DNA of 64,000 nucleotides from positions 1 through 64,000 of the forward strand of contig NZ_FOKF01000003.1 in NCBI RefSeq assembly GCF_900111995.1, written 5' to 3'. A model generated the notes under the pieces. It had not been told where the DNA came from. It worked only from the letters and a program-made list of their open reading frames with translations, and did no database searches. The stretch's first letter is position 1. The number at the start of each line of letters is the position of its first letter. The translations under genes were made by a program, and so were the position numbers. This document shows positions 1 through 11,510 of this stretch, in pieces. The DNA is from Collimonas sp. OK607 (lineage in GTDB: Bacteria > Pseudomonadota > Gammaproteobacteria > Burkholderiales > Burkholderiaceae_D).

Positions 1-13
1 GAGGCTTGTCCCT
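1..13 (+). rRNA. 23S rRNA, 3' tip only
   Basis: The first bases read gaggcttgtccct, which matches the position and form of the 3' end of bacterial 23S rRNA (E. coli ends gaggcttaacctt). A 5S gene follows about 180 bases later on the same strand, as expected for an rRNA operon. Only this tip is inside the window, so the exact mature end cannot be fixed. Confidence 0.6.
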
Positions 14-90
14 ATAACCTTAGCAGGTTATATGATGAGCTTATTTGTTTGCCAAGGTGCTCAACACACCGTTTGGACATTCATACCCAA

Positions 91-118
91 CCGACCTCAC
101 CCACCCTGGTGAGGTCGG
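91..118 (+). other. hairpin in the 23S-5S spacer
   Basis: Bases 91-100 and 109-118 are perfect 10-base complements around an 8-base loop. No T-run follows, so it is more likely an RNA-processing stem of the rRNA precursor than a terminator. No tRNA is visible in the spacer (14-190). Confidence 0.6.
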
Positions 119-190
119 GTTAAAAAACTACTTCTTCTAGATTGCGTTGTGCGTTGCTCCACCTGGAGAACGAACAGCGGTTACAAGTTA

Positions 191-306
191 TGCCTGATGA
201 CCATAGCGAGTTGGTACCACCCCTTCCCATCCCGAACAGGACCGTGAAACGACTTTGCGCCGATGATAGTGCTGCAACCAGTGTGAAAGTAGGTCATCGT
301 CAGGCT
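191..306 (+). rRNA. rrf: 5S ribosomal RNA
   Basis: A 116-base segment starts tgcctgatgacc and ends with the complementary ggtcatcgtcaggc, forming the closing helix of 5S rRNA. Inside it carries the conserved ccccttcccatcccgaacagg block and a cgatgatagt segment typical of 5S. It follows the 23S end and precedes a strong terminator. The ends are set by the terminal helix and may be off by one or two bases. Confidence 0.95.
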
Positions 307-318
307 TTTATTAAAAAA

Positions 319-347
319 CCCTCTGAACAAACGTTCAGAGGGTTTTT
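319..347 (+). terminator. rho-independent terminator of the rRNA operon
   Basis: A perfect 10-base stem (319-328 with 333-342), a 4-base aaac loop and a run of five T form a textbook intrinsic terminator directly after the 5S gene. The stretch from 348 to 472 shows no gene. Confidence 0.93.
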
Positions 348-472
348 GCTTTGTGTTTTCGATTCATGCAACGGCGTAATTTCCTGCAATTTCAGCTTTG
401 CGGCAACAAAACTACTGTGTTTTTAACCAGTTGTCCTGTATCATTCATTGATTCACATAAAGGCCAACTGCG

Positions 473-1051
473 ATGATAGGTCGTCTTTCCGGAATTCTGC
501 TTGAAAAAAATCCTCCCCAGTTATTAATTGATTGCAACGGCGTCGGCTATGAAGTCGGTGTGCCGATGAGCACTTTCTATAATTTGCCGGGGCTGGGTGA
601 AAAGGTGGCCTTGCTGACGCATCTGGCGATACGCGAAGATGCGCATGTTTTGTATGGTTTTGGCACGGCTGAAGAGCGTAATGTATTCAAGCAGTTGATC
701 AAGATCAGCGGCGTGGGTGCCCGTACTGCATTGTCCATTTTGTCCGGCATGTCGGTGCAAGATCTGGCGCAGGCGATCACCATGCAGGAAGCCGGCAGGC
801 TTACCAAGGTGCCTGGCATCGGCAAGAAAACAGCCGAGCGCCTGTTGCTCGAATTGAAAGGCAAGTTGGGCGCCGATCTGGGACCGGTCGGCAGCCATCA
901 TGCCAGCGATGTCAGCGGCGATATCTTGAATGCCCTGATTGCGCTTGGCTATTCGGACAAGGAAGCCATGCTGGCGCTCAAGCAGTTACCGTCGGATACC
1001 ACCGTGTCAGACGGGATCAAACTGGCATTGAAAGCACTGTCAAAGCTGTAA
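473..1051 (+). CDS. ruvA: Holliday junction branch-migration complex subunit RuvA
   Basis: RuvA binds four-way DNA junctions as a tetramer and loads the RuvB motor during recombination and repair. The 192-residue protein has the family length and opens with the typical [14 protein letters not shown]-fold start. Helix-hairpin-helix repeats follow ([16 protein letters not shown] near residue 80, [15 protein letters not shown] near residue 115), then a short C-terminal RuvB-contacting domain. ruvB follows 105 bases downstream on the same strand. ruvC, often just upstream in relatives, is not here; an rRNA operon occupies that side. Confidence 0.97.
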   Translation: MIGRLSGILLEKNPPQLLIDCNGVGYEVGVPMSTFYNLPGLGEKVALLTHLAIREDAHVLYGFGTAEERNVFKQLIKISGVGARTALSILSGMSVQDLAQAITMQEAGRLTKVPGIGKKTAERLLLELKGKLGADLGPVGSHHASDVSGDILNALIALGYSDKEAMLALKQLPSDTTVSDGIKLALKALSKL

Positions 1052-1156
1052 ATAAATTACAGGGGCAAGTTGTTGCAGGACAGCACAAAGCCGGTCTTTA
1101 TTGTTTTATTGGTGGGGCGGATGTCTTTTTTTATATCTAATCGCTACAATCCGACC

Positions 1157-2215
1157 ATGAGTATCCAAACCGACGATTTCACCGAGCAACGCATTATCGC
1201 TCCCACGCCTGCTTCGCCGAACGAAGAGGCGATCGAGCGAGCCTTGCGCCCGAAGCAACTGGACGAATACGTCGGCCAGGAAAAAATACGCGATCAGCTG
1301 CAGATATTCATTACCGCCGCCAGGCAACGCCGCGAAGCATTGGATCACACTTTACTGTTCGGTCCGCCGGGCTTGGGCAAGACAACGCTGGCACATATCA
1401 TTGCGCGCGAGATGGGCGTCAATCTGCGCCAGACTTCGGGACCGGTGCTGGAGCGCGCCGGTGATCTGGCTGCATTGCTGACCAATCTCGAAGCCAATGA
1501 CGTGTTGTTCATCGATGAAATCCATCGTTTGTCGCCAGTGGTGGAAGAAATCCTGTATCCGGCGCTGGAAGATTATCAGATCGACATCATGATCGGTGAA
1601 GGTCCGGCAGCGCGTTCGGTGCGCCTGGATCTGCAACCGTTCACGCTGGTAGGTGCAACCACCAGGGCGGGGATGCTGACCAATCCGCTGCGTGACCGTT
1701 TCGGAATCGTCGCTCGCCTCGAATTTTATACGCCGCAACAGTTAGGCAAGATCGTGACCCGTAGTGCTTCCTTGCTGGGTGCGCCGATAGTGGATGATGG
1801 CGCCTTTGAAATTGCCAAGCGCAGCCGCGGTACGCCGCGTATCGCCAACCGCCTGTTACGCCGGGTGCGCGATTATGCCGAAGTCAAAGGCAATGGTGAA
1901 ATTACCAAGGCGATGGCAGATGCGGCGCTGGTCATGCTGGATGTCGATCCGGTCGGCTTCGACGTCATGGATAGAAAATTGCTGGAAGCAGTGCTGTTCA
2001 AATTCGGCGGCGGCCCGGTCGGCTTGGACAATCTTGCCGCTGCTATTGGCGAAGAACGCGACACGATCGAAGATGTACTCGAACCGTATCTGATTCAACA
2101 AGGATATTTGCAGCGCACGCCGCGCGGCCGTATTGCTACTCCGCTGGCCTATACGCATTTTGGCGTAGCACCGCCACGTACCGGTCCGAATGGTGAATTA
2201 TGGGGGCAAAATTAA
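1157..2215 (+). CDS. ruvB: Holliday junction branch-migration ATPase RuvB
   Basis: RuvB is the AAA+ ring motor that drives branch migration with RuvA. The start is placed at the ATG giving MSIQTDDF (352 residues). An in-frame upstream extension from 1070 has no family-like sequence. Visible motifs are Walker [10 protein letters not shown] near residues 69-77, Walker B DEIHR, sensor 1 GATTR, the arginine-finger region LRDRFG, and a C-terminal winged-helix DNA-binding domain. It pairs with ruvA upstream and is probably cotranscribed. Confidence 0.97.
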   Translation: MSIQTDDFTEQRIIAPTPASPNEEAIERALRPKQLDEYVGQEKIRDQLQIFITAARQRREALDHTLLFGPPGLGKTTLAHIIAREMGVNLRQTSGPVLERAGDLAALLTNLEANDVLFIDEIHRLSPVVEEILYPALEDYQIDIMIGEGPAARSVRLDLQPFTLVGATTRAGMLTNPLRDRFGIVARLEFYTPQQLGKIVTRSASLLGAPIVDDGAFEIAKRSRGTPRIANRLLRRVRDYAEVKGNGEITKAMADAALVMLDVDPVGFDVMDRKLLEAVLFKFGGGPVGLDNLAAAIGEERDTIEDVLEPYLIQQGYLQRTPRGRIATPLAYTHFGVAPPRTGPNGELWGQN

Positions 2216-2270
2216 TCCGCCCGCAGATGGCGATGCTGGTGCCGAGGTGACACCGCAGCCACCAGCAGCA

Positions 2271-2723
2271 ATGCAAATCTGGGTTGATGCAGATGCATGT
2301 CCGAACGTCATCAAGGAAATTCTGTTTCGGGTCGCTGATCGATTGCAAATCGTTGTAGTTCTGGTGGCTAATAAGTTGTTGAGAGTGCCACCGTCCCGCT
2401 TCATCAAGGCAGTTCAGGTACCGTCCGGCTTTGATGTTGCCGACCGTGAAATTGTTCGATTGCTGCAAGCAGGAGATCTGGTGATCACCGCTGATATTCC
2501 ACTTGCTGCCGATGTGCTTGAAAAGGGCGGCAAGGCATTGAATCCACGTGGTGAGTTTTATACCAATGACAACATCCAGCAGCATCTGACGATGCGTAAT
2601 TTCATGGATGAGTTACGCGGTAGCGGTGTGGAAACCGGTGGTCCGGCAGCATTTAGCCAGAGCGACCGGCATTTGTTCGCATCCCAGTTAGATCAGTTTT
2701 TACAAAAATCGCGCATGCGATGA
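2271..2723 (+). CDS. YaiI/YqxD family protein (DUF188)
   Basis: The 150-residue protein belongs to the YaiI/YqxD family, whose biochemical role is not established. The start ATG gives [17 protein letters not shown], the family's characteristic opening with the VDADACP motif. A later ITADIPLA segment and the C-terminal FMDELR and [13 protein letters not shown] pieces also fit. Length agrees with E. coli YaiI (about 150). A longer frame runs back to 2190 and overlaps ruvB, but that extension is not conserved-looking. It lies 55 bases after ruvB and may share its transcript. Confidence 0.88.
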   Translation: MQIWVDADACPNVIKEILFRVADRLQIVVVLVANKLLRVPPSRFIKAVQVPSGFDVADREIVRLLQAGDLVITADIPLAADVLEKGGKALNPRGEFYTNDNIQQHLTMRNFMDELRGSGVETGGPAAFSQSDRHLFASQLDQFLQKSRMR

Positions 2724-2863
2724 ATGTTTCTAATCAACGAAGAACCGCGGGCCCAGTGTCGTCCCGCAATATAAGTGCCTGAATGTCAATATTTCTGCGC
2801 TTGTGTAAAAATTAAACGTCACAGACAATACGATAGCCTTCACTAATAGTGTGCAAGCCAACC

Positions 2864-3706
2864 ATGCTTATGTCTACCAAAGCTAACCGTTACGCCAACC
2901 AGCTTCTGGATGCGCGGGCGTGTGCCAAATTGATGCCGCTGTTGTCGGCTACTGACGTCTTATCGCCGATGGATGGGTACGACATCAGCAAACGCATTCT
3001 CGACGCCAGTATCGGACAAGGCGCCACGCCGATCGGCCGCAAGGTCGGATTCAGCAATCGCACCATCTGGTCGAAATACGGCATCACCGAAACCATCAAT
3101 GCCCCTATTTGGGCGCATGTTTTCGACAACACTGTGCGCTACGCCGAAGATAACCGCGGGATTCAAAGCCTGGAGGGCGCAGTGCAGCCGCGCATCGAAC
3201 CCGAAGTCGTGTTCAGCCTGGGAAAAACACCGGCACCGGATGCGGATCTGGAAGAAATCGCCGAGTGCATCGAATGGATGGCGCACGCTTTCGAAATTGT
3301 CGTGTGTCCATTCCCGGACTGGAAATTCGAAGCGGTCGATGCCATCGCGGCGTTCGGCCTGCACGGCACGCTGATTGTCGGCGAGCCGCATATGCTGTCG
3401 GCCGCTACCCGTCGCAACCTTGCCAGCATGCTGGCCAACGCCAGTGTCTCGTTATCGTGCTGCACCGAAGACTCGGTTACCTTGTGTGGCGCCGGTTTCG
3501 GTAGCGATGTGCTGGACAGCCCGGTACACGCCTTGTGGCATTTGCACCAGGAGCTGAATGCGCAACAGCAGTTCGCACCTCTGCAAGCCGGCGAGATCGT
3601 CACTACCGGTACCTGGACTGATGCCTATCCGGTGCAGGCCGGGCAGACCTGGGTCACTGCTTTTTCAGGGATTGCGTTACCGGGCCTGACTGTATCGTTC
3701 GTCTAA
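2864..3706 (+). CDS. 2-keto-4-pentenoate hydratase-type enzyme
   Basis: The protein resembles the MhpD/XylJ/HpcG hydratases of the fumarylacetoacetate hydrolase superfamily, which add water to 2-oxo-pent-4-enoates in meta-cleavage of aromatics. Support comes from IGRKVGFSN near residue 55, EPEVVFSLG near 110, GDAIAAFG-like VDAIAAFGLHGT near 160 and the C-terminal LQAGEIVTTGTWTDA. Three in-frame starts compete: GTG 2849, ATG 2864 and ATG 2870. None has a clear ribosome binding site. No other meta-cleavage gene is nearby, so the true substrate is unknown. It ends before a shared terminator facing a convergent gene. Confidence 0.8.
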   Translation: MLMSTKANRYANQLLDARACAKLMPLLSATDVLSPMDGYDISKRILDASIGQGATPIGRKVGFSNRTIWSKYGITETINAPIWAHVFDNTVRYAEDNRGIQSLEGAVQPRIEPEVVFSLGKTPAPDADLEEIAECIEWMAHAFEIVVCPFPDWKFEAVDAIAAFGLHGTLIVGEPHMLSAATRRNLASMLANASVSLSCCTEDSVTLCGAGFGSDVLDSPVHALWHLHQELNAQQQFAPLQAGEIVTTGTWTDAYPVQAGQTWVTAFSGIALPGLTVSFV

Positions 3707-3737
3707 ACTGCTAACGCTAACAAATAGCGCGAGCAAG

Positions 3738-3777
3738 AAAAATGCCGTTCAGCTAGCAGCTTGAACGGCATTTTTTT
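3738..3777. terminator. bidirectional rho-independent terminator
   Basis: Complementary arms aaaatgccgttca and tgaacggcatttt enclose a short loop and are flanked by A-run and T-run. It can therefore end the hydratase gene on the plus strand and the DUF2147 gene on the minus strand. Confidence 0.9.
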
Positions 3778-3806
3778 CGAAACAGTTTACATCGCCGGCA
3801 AACGAA

Positions 3807-4268
3807 TTATTCTTCGCGTATCCAGGTCTGTGTACGGCCCAGCAAAGGTACGCCGATATAACCGCGTACATTCAATTTCTTGCCATCGTCGACCAGCGCC
3901 ATTTTGCTTTTGTAGACCCTGCCGTTATCCGGATCAAGAATGGTGCCGCCATTGTATTCGTTGCCGTCTTTTTTCATGCCGTTGATGATGGTCATGCCCA
4001 GGATAGGCTGGTCTTTCAGCTCACCTTCGCATTTGACGCATTTCGGATTTTGATCCTGGCTCGGATCGCGTAACAGTTTCTCGATTTTGCCATGGAGTAC
4101 ACCATTGGCTTCGCTAATACGGATCAATGCCTTAGGTTTGCCAGTGTGGTCATCGATATTTTTCCACAGCCCGACCGCTGAACCAGTGTCTTGTGCAAAA
4201 GCGCCGCCAGCCAGCAAGGCGCTGCTGGCGATTGCCGCCGTCAAAAGTCGTATTAAAAGTTTATTCAT
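3807..4268 (-). CDS. DUF2147 family exported protein
   Basis: The 153-residue protein starts with a Sec-type signal peptide: MNKLLIRLL, a hydrophobic core, and likely cleavage after GGAFAQ near residue 26. The mature part has the DUF2147 pattern, with a WKNIDDHTGKPKALIRI opening, a CVKCEG pair, GGTILDPDNGRVYKSK and the C-terminal GYIGVPLLGRTQTW. The family is predicted to be a small periplasmic beta-rich domain with no proven function. It is transcribed away from valS's 3' side as a single gene and ends at the shared terminator. Confidence 0.85.
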   Translation of the reverse strand: MNKLLIRLLTAAIASSALLAGGAFAQDTGSAVGLWKNIDDHTGKPKALIRISEANGVLHGKIEKLLRDPSQDQNPKCVKCEGELKDQPILGMTIINGMKKDGNEYNGGTILDPDNGRVYKSKMALVDDGKKLNVRGYIGVPLLGRTQTWIREE

Positions 4269-4336
4269 GCTCTGTCTCCTGTTTCTATGGCGCCAGCCGC
4301 ATTGCTGCAGGCTGGAGCAACATTGTTATTGAGGAA

Positions 4337-7171
4337 TCAAGATACTTTTAATTTTGCAAACTGTTCGCGCAACTTCTCAAGGGTACCCGAAAAATTAGCC
4401 AGACGCTCTTGCTCCTGTGCAACCACCTGTGCCGGTGCTCTTGCCACAAAGCTTTCATTGCCTAACTTGGCCTGGGCTTTGACTATTTCACCCTCGATAC
4501 GGGTGATTTCCTTGCCCAGCCGTTCACGCTCAGCTGCAACATCAATTTCTACTTTGAGCAGCAGCTTAGCATCACCGACTATCGATACCGGTGCTGGCGA
4601 TTCGGGTAGAGTCTCTACTACTTGCACTTCTGATAATTTTGCCAGTGCCTGCAGATACGGAGCAAACGACAGCAGCGTGCTTTGCTGTTCTGCCGAACCG
4701 GCGATGATCAACGGCACCCGCAACGCCGGCGACAATTGCATCTCGCCGCGCAAATTGCGGCAGGCATCCGTCAGCGTCTTCAATTGCGTCATCCAGGCTT
4801 CAGCGCTTTCGTCGATCTTTTCCAGATTCGCTTCCGGATAAGGCTGGCGCATGATCGAATCGCCAGCTGCATCAAGTATCTTGCCGGTCAACGGCGCTAC
4901 GCTTTGCCACAAAGCTTCGGTGACGAACGGGATAATCGGATGGGCCAGGCGCAACACCACTTCCAACACGCGCAGCAAAGTGCGGCGAGTAGCGCGTTGC
5001 TGCGCTTCGTTGCCTTGCTGGATCTGCACCTTGGCGACTTCCAGATACCAGTCGCAATATTCATCCCAGACAAACTTGTAGATGCCCGAGGCGATATTGT
5101 CGAAACGATAGTCGGCGAAACCCTTGGCGACGTCAGCTTCAGTACGTTGCAAGAGCGAAACGATCCAACGGTCGGCTTGTGAAAACTGCAGATTTTCCTT
5201 GTCGCAGACACCCGGTGTATGGCCGTCGAAACCGCAGTCTTTACCCTCTGTGTTCATCAGCACGAAGCGGGTAGCGTTCCACAATTTGTTGCAGAAATTA
5301 CGGTAGCCGTCGCAGCGGCCGAGATCGAAATTGATATTGCGCCCCAGCGTTGCCAGCGAGGCAAAGGTAAAGCGCAATGCATCGGTGCCAAAGGCAGGAA
5401 TGCCATCGGCAAATTCCTTGCGTGTAGCCTTGGCAATGCTATCGGCTTGCTTCGGATTCATCAGGCCGACCGTGCGTTTTGCCACCAGCGTATCGAGATC
5501 GATGCCGTCGATCAGATCAATCGGATCGAGTGTATTACCCTTCGATTTCGACATCTTCTGGCCATTGCCATCGCGTACCAGGCCGTGCACGTAGACTGTC
5601 TTGAACGGCACCTTGCCGGTGAAGTGAGTGGTCATCATGACCATCCGCGCAACCCAGAAGAAGATGATGTCAAAACCGGTGACCAGCACCGACGATGGCA
5701 GGAACATCTTGTAGTCCGGTGTTTCTTCCGGCCAGCCGAGGGTTGAGAACGGCACCAGCGCCGACGAGAACCAGGTATCGAGCACATCGTCGTCACGCTT
5801 GAGTTCGCCGGTGTAGCCGGCAGCCGCTGCTTGCGCGCGAGCAGCGGCTTCATCGCGGGCGACATAGATCTTGCCGTCGTCGCCATACCAGGCCGGGATC
5901 TGATGGCCCCACCACAGTTGGCGTGAAATGCACCAGTCCTGGATGTTGTTGAGCCACTGGTTGTACGTGTTGCTCCAGTTTTCCGGGATCATCTGGATTT
6001 CGCCGTTAGCGACTTTTTCCAGGGCCACTTCAGCAATCGATTTGCCTGGGAAGTGCGTGCCTTCCGGCGCCGGCTTGCTCATGGCGACAAACCACTGATC
6101 GGTCAGCATCGGTTCGATGACCACACCGGTACGGTCGCCGCGCGGCACAACCAGCTTGTGCGGCTTGACCGATTCCAGCAAACCTTGTGCATCCAGGTCG
6201 GCAACGATCTGTTTGCGCGCCACGAAGCGGTCCGTGCCTTGATACTGGGCCGGGCCGTTTTCATTGATCTTGGCGTCCAGCGTCAGGATCGTAATCTGCG
6301 CCAGCTGATGGCGTTGGCCAACCGCGTAATCGTTGAAATCATGGGCCGGCGTAATCTTCACGCAGCCGGTACCGAATTCCTTGTCGACGTAGCTGTCGGC
6401 GATGACCGGGATTTCGCGATCGGTCAACGGCAGCTTGAGCATCTTGCCGACCAGGTGGATATAGCGTTCGTCAGTCGGATCGACCGCAACCGCAACGTCG
6501 CCCAGCAAAGTTTCAGGGCGTGTGGTTGCAACCGTCAAATGGCCGCTGCCGTCGGCAAATGGATAACGGATATGCCACATCGAGCCGTCTTCTTCTTCCG
6601 ACGCCACTTCCAGATCCGACACCGCGGTGCCCAGCACCGGGTCCCAGTTGACCAGGCGTTTGCCGCGATAGATCAGACCTTGTTCGAACAGGCGCACGAA
6701 AACTTCGGTGACGGTGCCGGACAGCTTGTCGTCCATCGTGAAATATTCACGGCTCCAGTCGGTCGAAGCACCCATGCGGCGCATCTGGCCGGTGATGGTC
6801 GAGCCCGATTGTTCTTTCCACTCCCAGACTTTCTCGACGAATTTTTCACGGCCCAAATCATGGCGCGAGATCTTTTGTGCATCAAGTTGCCGTTCGACCA
6901 CGATTTGTGTGGCGATGCCGGCGTGATCGGTACCTGGAATCCATGCCGTGTTAAAACCGCGCATACGGTGATAACGGGTCAAGCCATCCATGATGGTTTG
7001 ATTGAAGGCGTGGCCCATGTGTAGCGTGCCAGTCACGTTGGGCGGCGGCAACTGAATGCTGAAAGATGGTTTGTCAGCGTCGGTGGTAGCAGTGTAGTAC
7101 CCGCGTTTTTCCCATTCCGTACGCCAGAATTGTTCAATCTCGGCAGGGTCGAAAGACTTGGCTAATTCCAT
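4337..7171 (-). CDS. valS: valine--tRNA ligase
   Basis: Class I aminoacyl-tRNA synthetase that charges tRNA-Val in the cytoplasm. The 944-residue protein shows the HIGH-type motif HMGH within [15 protein letters not shown] near residue 45. It also has the CP1 editing domain with [10 protein letters not shown] near residue 215, the KMSKS loop near residue 540, and an anticodon-binding domain. A C-terminal coiled-coil tail rich in Glu and Lys fills about residues 875-944 and is typical of ValRS. The length is normal. It is transcribed alone, divergent from the thiamine operon. Confidence 0.98.
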   Translation of the reverse strand: MELAKSFDPAEIEQFWRTEWEKRGYYTATTDADKPSFSIQLPPPNVTGTLHMGHAFNQTIMDGLTRYHRMRGFNTAWIPGTDHAGIATQIVVERQLDAQKISRHDLGREKFVEKVWEWKEQSGSTITGQMRRMGASTDWSREYFTMDDKLSGTVTEVFVRLFEQGLIYRGKRLVNWDPVLGTAVSDLEVASEEEDGSMWHIRYPFADGSGHLTVATTRPETLLGDVAVAVDPTDERYIHLVGKMLKLPLTDREIPVIADSYVDKEFGTGCVKITPAHDFNDYAVGQRHQLAQITILTLDAKINENGPAQYQGTDRFVARKQIVADLDAQGLLESVKPHKLVVPRGDRTGVVIEPMLTDQWFVAMSKPAPEGTHFPGKSIAEVALEKVANGEIQMIPENWSNTYNQWLNNIQDWCISRQLWWGHQIPAWYGDDGKIYVARDEAAARAQAAAAGYTGELKRDDDVLDTWFSSALVPFSTLGWPEETPDYKMFLPSSVLVTGFDIIFFWVARMVMMTTHFTGKVPFKTVYVHGLVRDGNGQKMSKSKGNTLDPIDLIDGIDLDTLVAKRTVGLMNPKQADSIAKATRKEFADGIPAFGTDALRFTFASLATLGRNINFDLGRCDGYRNFCNKLWNATRFVLMNTEGKDCGFDGHTPGVCDKENLQFSQADRWIVSLLQRTEADVAKGFADYRFDNIASGIYKFVWDEYCDWYLEVAKVQIQQGNEAQQRATRRTLLRVLEVVLRLAHPIIPFVTEALWQSVAPLTGKILDAAGDSIMRQPYPEANLEKIDESAEAWMTQLKTLTDACRNLRGEMQLSPALRVPLIIAGSAEQQSTLLSFAPYLQALAKLSEVQVVETLPESPAPVSIVGDAKLLLKVEIDVAAERERLGKEITRIEGEIVKAQAKLGNESFVARAPAQVVAQEQERLANFSGTLEKLREQFAKLKVS

Positions 7172-7390
7172 GATTTGTTGGGGTTCTTTGCTAAAAACGA
7201 TCTAAAACGATGATTATAAAGTACGCAGCCGACTCGCTCCTAACAATGCTGCCCGGGGCGCATGGTTTTTTGACGTAAACACAAATCGTGTAGACGGAAT
7301 TGCCACGAATGCAGCCTCAACGGGACTTCTATACTTGACCTGAGATAAGGAAGCCCACATTTTCGATATACCGCGAGCCGATTGCGGGTG

Positions 7391-7396
7391 TAAAAT
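7391..7396 (+). promoter_or_regulatory. possible -10 box upstream of the TPP leader
   Basis: TAAAAT lies about 40 bases before the riboswitch and would start the leader near 7403. The matching -35 region is poor, so this is only a candidate. A TTGACC at 7335-7340 has no good -10 at normal spacing. Nothing else was recognised between valS and the riboswitch (7172-7430). Confidence 0.25.
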
Positions 7397-7431
7397 CTTT
7401 TCCGTTGTCTCGAGCTTTGAACGTCGGGGCA

Positions 7432-7530
7432 GCAAACGCTAGGGGTCCTGATTGCTGAAATGTTAATGCAATCGGGTGAGAAATACCCTCGAACCTGATC
7501 TGGGTAATGCCAGCGAAGGGAAGCTGTCGA
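7432..7530 (+). promoter_or_regulatory. TPP riboswitch (THI element)
   Basis: The leader carries the conserved TPP aptamer core: aggggtcc, a P3-like stem gattgc/gcaatc, tgagaaatacccT, gaacctgatctgggtaat and gccagcgaagggaagc. These match the pyrimidine- and pyrophosphate-binding parts of the THI box. It lies about 110 bases upstream of thiC, the usual place, and would lower expression of the thiamine operon when thiamine diphosphate is plentiful. The outer limits are approximate. Confidence 0.96.
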
Positions 7531-7566
7531 GAATATTGTCGGCCGATTCACAAGACACTACCGTGA

Positions 7567-9552
<1,986 letters not shown>

Positions 9553-9560
9553 GGCCGGTG

Positions 9561-9761
9561 ATGGAAATCGTACTCAATGGCGCGCCGCATCCGCTGGCCG
9601 ACGGCGAGAACCTGCAACAGCTGATCGCGGCGCTGGAACTGGCCGGGAAGGCGGTGGCAGTCGCCGTCAACCGGCAGGTGGTGCCAGCCAGTTTGTGGCC
9701 GCAACGCATCTTGCAGCCGCAAGACAAGGTTGACGTGGTGCGCGCGATCGGCGGCGGCTGA
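9561..9761 (+). CDS. thiS: sulfur carrier protein ThiS
   Basis: Small ubiquitin-like protein that carries sulfur as a C-terminal thiocarboxylate for thiazole synthesis by ThiG. The 66-residue product begins MEIVLNGAPHPL and ends in the required Gly-Gly (AIGGG). The start ATG lies 8 bases after the thiC stop. A longer in-frame reading back to 9396 overlaps thiC and is not ThiS-like. The activating enzyme ThiF and the glycine oxidase ThiO, often in such operons, are not in this window. Confidence 0.95.
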   Translation: MEIVLNGAPHPLADGENLQQLIAALELAGKAVAVAVNRQVVPASLWPQRILQPQDKVDVVRAIGGG

Positions 9762-9763
9762 AC

Positions 9764-9838
9764 CCGTAGGGTGGGCATGCAATGCCCACGCGGACGCCGA
9801 TGGCGCAACTACCGCGTGGGCACGCGTACCCACCCTGC
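9764..9838. repeat. double-hairpin repeat, copy 1 (inside thi operon)
   Basis: Starts CGTAGGGTGGGCATG and has TGCCCACGCGG on the left. The mirrored CCGCGTGGGCA and TACCCACCCTGC are on the right, separated by a middle segment beginning acgccgatggcgcaac. Each side can fold by itself and the two sides can pair with each other. It fills the gap between the thiS stop and the thiG ribosome binding site. Confidence 0.85.
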
Positions 9839-9860
9839 AAAATCTTTTAAAGGATTTGTC

Positions 9861-10673
9861 ATGGATCTGAACTCTCTCCCTGAGACGGGACAACAAGACA
9901 CCGGCCTGACCATCGCCGGCAAGACCTACAGCTCACGGCTGCTGGTAGGCAGCGGCAAGTATCGTGACCTGGAGCAAACGCGTGCTGCCACCGAAGCCAG
10001 TGGCGCCGAGATCATCACGGTGGCGATCCGGCGCGTCAACATTGGCCAGGACCCGAAGGCGCCCAATCTGCTGGATGTGGTGCCGCCATCGCGTTACACC
10101 ATATTGCCCAACACCGCCGGCTGCTATACCGCGGCGGATGCGGTCTATACGCTGCAACTCGGACGTGAGTTGTTGAACGGGCACAAGCTGGCCAAACTGG
10201 AAGTACTGGGTGACGAGCGTACGCTGTTTCCCAATATGCCTGAGACATTGAAAGCGGCCGAGGCTTTGGTCAAGGACGGTTTCGACGTCATGGTGTATTG
10301 CAGCGACGATCCGATCCAGGCACGCATACTGGAAGAAATCGGCTGTGTGGCGGTGATGCCGCTGGCGTCGCTGATCGGTTCCGGCATGGGCATTTTGAAT
10401 CCATGGAATCTGTCGCTGATCATCGAACAGGCCAAAGTGCCGGTGCTGGTCGATGCCGGCGTCGGCACTGCATCTGATGCGGCGATTGCGATGGAGCTGG
10501 GCTGCGACGGCGTGCTAATGAATACCGCGATTGCCGGCGCGCAGGATCCGATCCGCATGGCGAGGGCGATGCGGCTGGCGATCGAAGCCGGACGCGAAGC
10601 CTTTCTCGCCGGTCGGATTCCGAAGCGCTTTGCTGCGTCGCCATCGTCTCCCATGGCCGGACGAGTCAAGTGA
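9861..10673 (+). CDS. thiG: thiazole synthase ThiG
   Basis: ThiG builds the thiazole phosphate ring from deoxyxylulose phosphate, a glycine imine and ThiS thiocarboxylate. The 270-residue TIM-barrel protein has [15 protein letters not shown] near residue 30, [12 protein letters not shown] near 85, the KLEVLGD strand with the Schiff-base lysine near 115, and [12 protein letters not shown] plus [11 protein letters not shown] toward the end. The start ATG at 9861 follows AAAGGA; a reading from 9771 would run through the repeat and is rejected. Its last bases overlap the thiD start. Confidence 0.96.
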   Translation: MDLNSLPETGQQDTGLTIAGKTYSSRLLVGSGKYRDLEQTRAATEASGAEIITVAIRRVNIGQDPKAPNLLDVVPPSRYTILPNTAGCYTAADAVYTLQLGRELLNGHKLAKLEVLGDERTLFPNMPETLKAAEALVKDGFDVMVYCSDDPIQARILEEIGCVAVMPLASLIGSGMGILNPWNLSLIIEQAKVPVLVDAGVGTASDAAIAMELGCDGVLMNTAIAGAQDPIRMARAMRLAIEAGREAFLAGRIPKRFAASPSSPMAGRVK

Positions 10674-11506
10674 AGTCCGCGGTAAACATCGACACGGCCG
10701 GTGCGGCAGCGCCGGCCTGCGTGCTGGTGTTTTCCGGTTCTGACCCGAGCGGCGGCGCCGGCATGCAAGCCGATATCACCGCGATTACGGCGCTCGGAGC
10801 GCATCCTTTGTCGGTAGTGACAGTGTTGACGGTGCAGGACAATGAGCGGGTGTTCGGCGTTTTTCCGGTCGCAACTGATCTGGTGCGGCAGCAAGCCCAG
10901 GTGCTGGTTGATCGTATCGATATCTCCGCGGTCAAACTAGGCATCGTCGGTAATCGCGCCAATGCTGAAGCGATTGCCGCGATCATCCGTGACCTGCGTT
11001 CACGGCAACCGGATTTGCCGGTGGTGTTTGATCCGGTGCTGGGGACTGGCCATGGCGATAGCCTGGCCAGCGAAGATCCGGTTGCAGCACTCGCTCCTTT
11101 GTTTGAACTTGCCACGGTGATTACGCCGAATCGGGTCGAGGCGGATCGCCTGTGCGGCGCCCAGGCAAGCCCGGAGCAACAAGCCGCGATGCTGCTTGAG
11201 CGCGGTTGCCAACATGTGTTGCTGAAGGGCGGCCATGGTCCGGAACGAGATGAAGTATTGAACCGCTGGATCAGCAGAACACAACATCGCAACTGGAGCT
11301 GGCCGCGCTTGCCGGGTGAGTTTCATGGCAGCGGTTGCACGCTGGCGGCGGCACTGTCAGCGCTGCTGGTGCAAGGCATGGATATCGAGCGAGCGATTGA
11401 TGCCGCACAAATTTATTGCCAGCAGACTTTGGCCGAATCCTATGCGATTGCCGTCGGTCAGCGCATACCGAGCCGGACTCTGCCATTTCTAAAATTACGA
11501 GGATAA
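10670..11506 (+). CDS. thiD: hydroxymethylpyrimidine/phosphomethylpyrimidine kinase ThiD
   Basis: Phosphorylates hydroxymethylpyrimidine and then its monophosphate to give the diphosphate used by ThiE. The 278-residue ribokinase-fold protein has [15 protein letters not shown] near residue 20, [10 protein letters not shown] near 120, [15 protein letters not shown] and the catalytic anion-hole motif [10 protein letters not shown] near residue 220. It starts at GTG, sharing GTGA with the thiG stop, which suggests translational coupling. Confidence 0.95.
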   Translation: MKSAVNIDTAGAAAPACVLVFSGSDPSGGAGMQADITAITALGAHPLSVVTVLTVQDNERVFGVFPVATDLVRQQAQVLVDRIDISAVKLGIVGNRANAEAIAAIIRDLRSRQPDLPVVFDPVLGTGHGDSLASEDPVAALAPLFELATVITPNRVEADRLCGAQASPEQQAAMLLERGCQHVLLKGGHGPERDEVLNRWISRTQHRNWSWPRLPGEFHGSGCTLAAALSALLVQGMDIERAIDAAQIYCQQTLAESYAIAVGQRIPSRTLPFLKLRG

Positions 11507-11510
11507 AGCG

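Noticed and set aside
14-190. tRNA in the 23S-5S spacer
   Set aside because: No cloverleaf or T-loop sequence; only a simple hairpin.
142-426. Open frame of 94 codons over the 5S rRNA and terminator
   Set aside because: It overlaps 5S rRNA and its terminator; no protein-like pattern or ribosome binding site.
1070-1156. N-terminal extension of RuvB
   Set aside because: The extension is unlike RuvB; the ATG at 1157 gives the normal family start.
6053-7024. Antisense frame of 323 codons opposite valS
   Set aside because: Shadow of valS; no motif.
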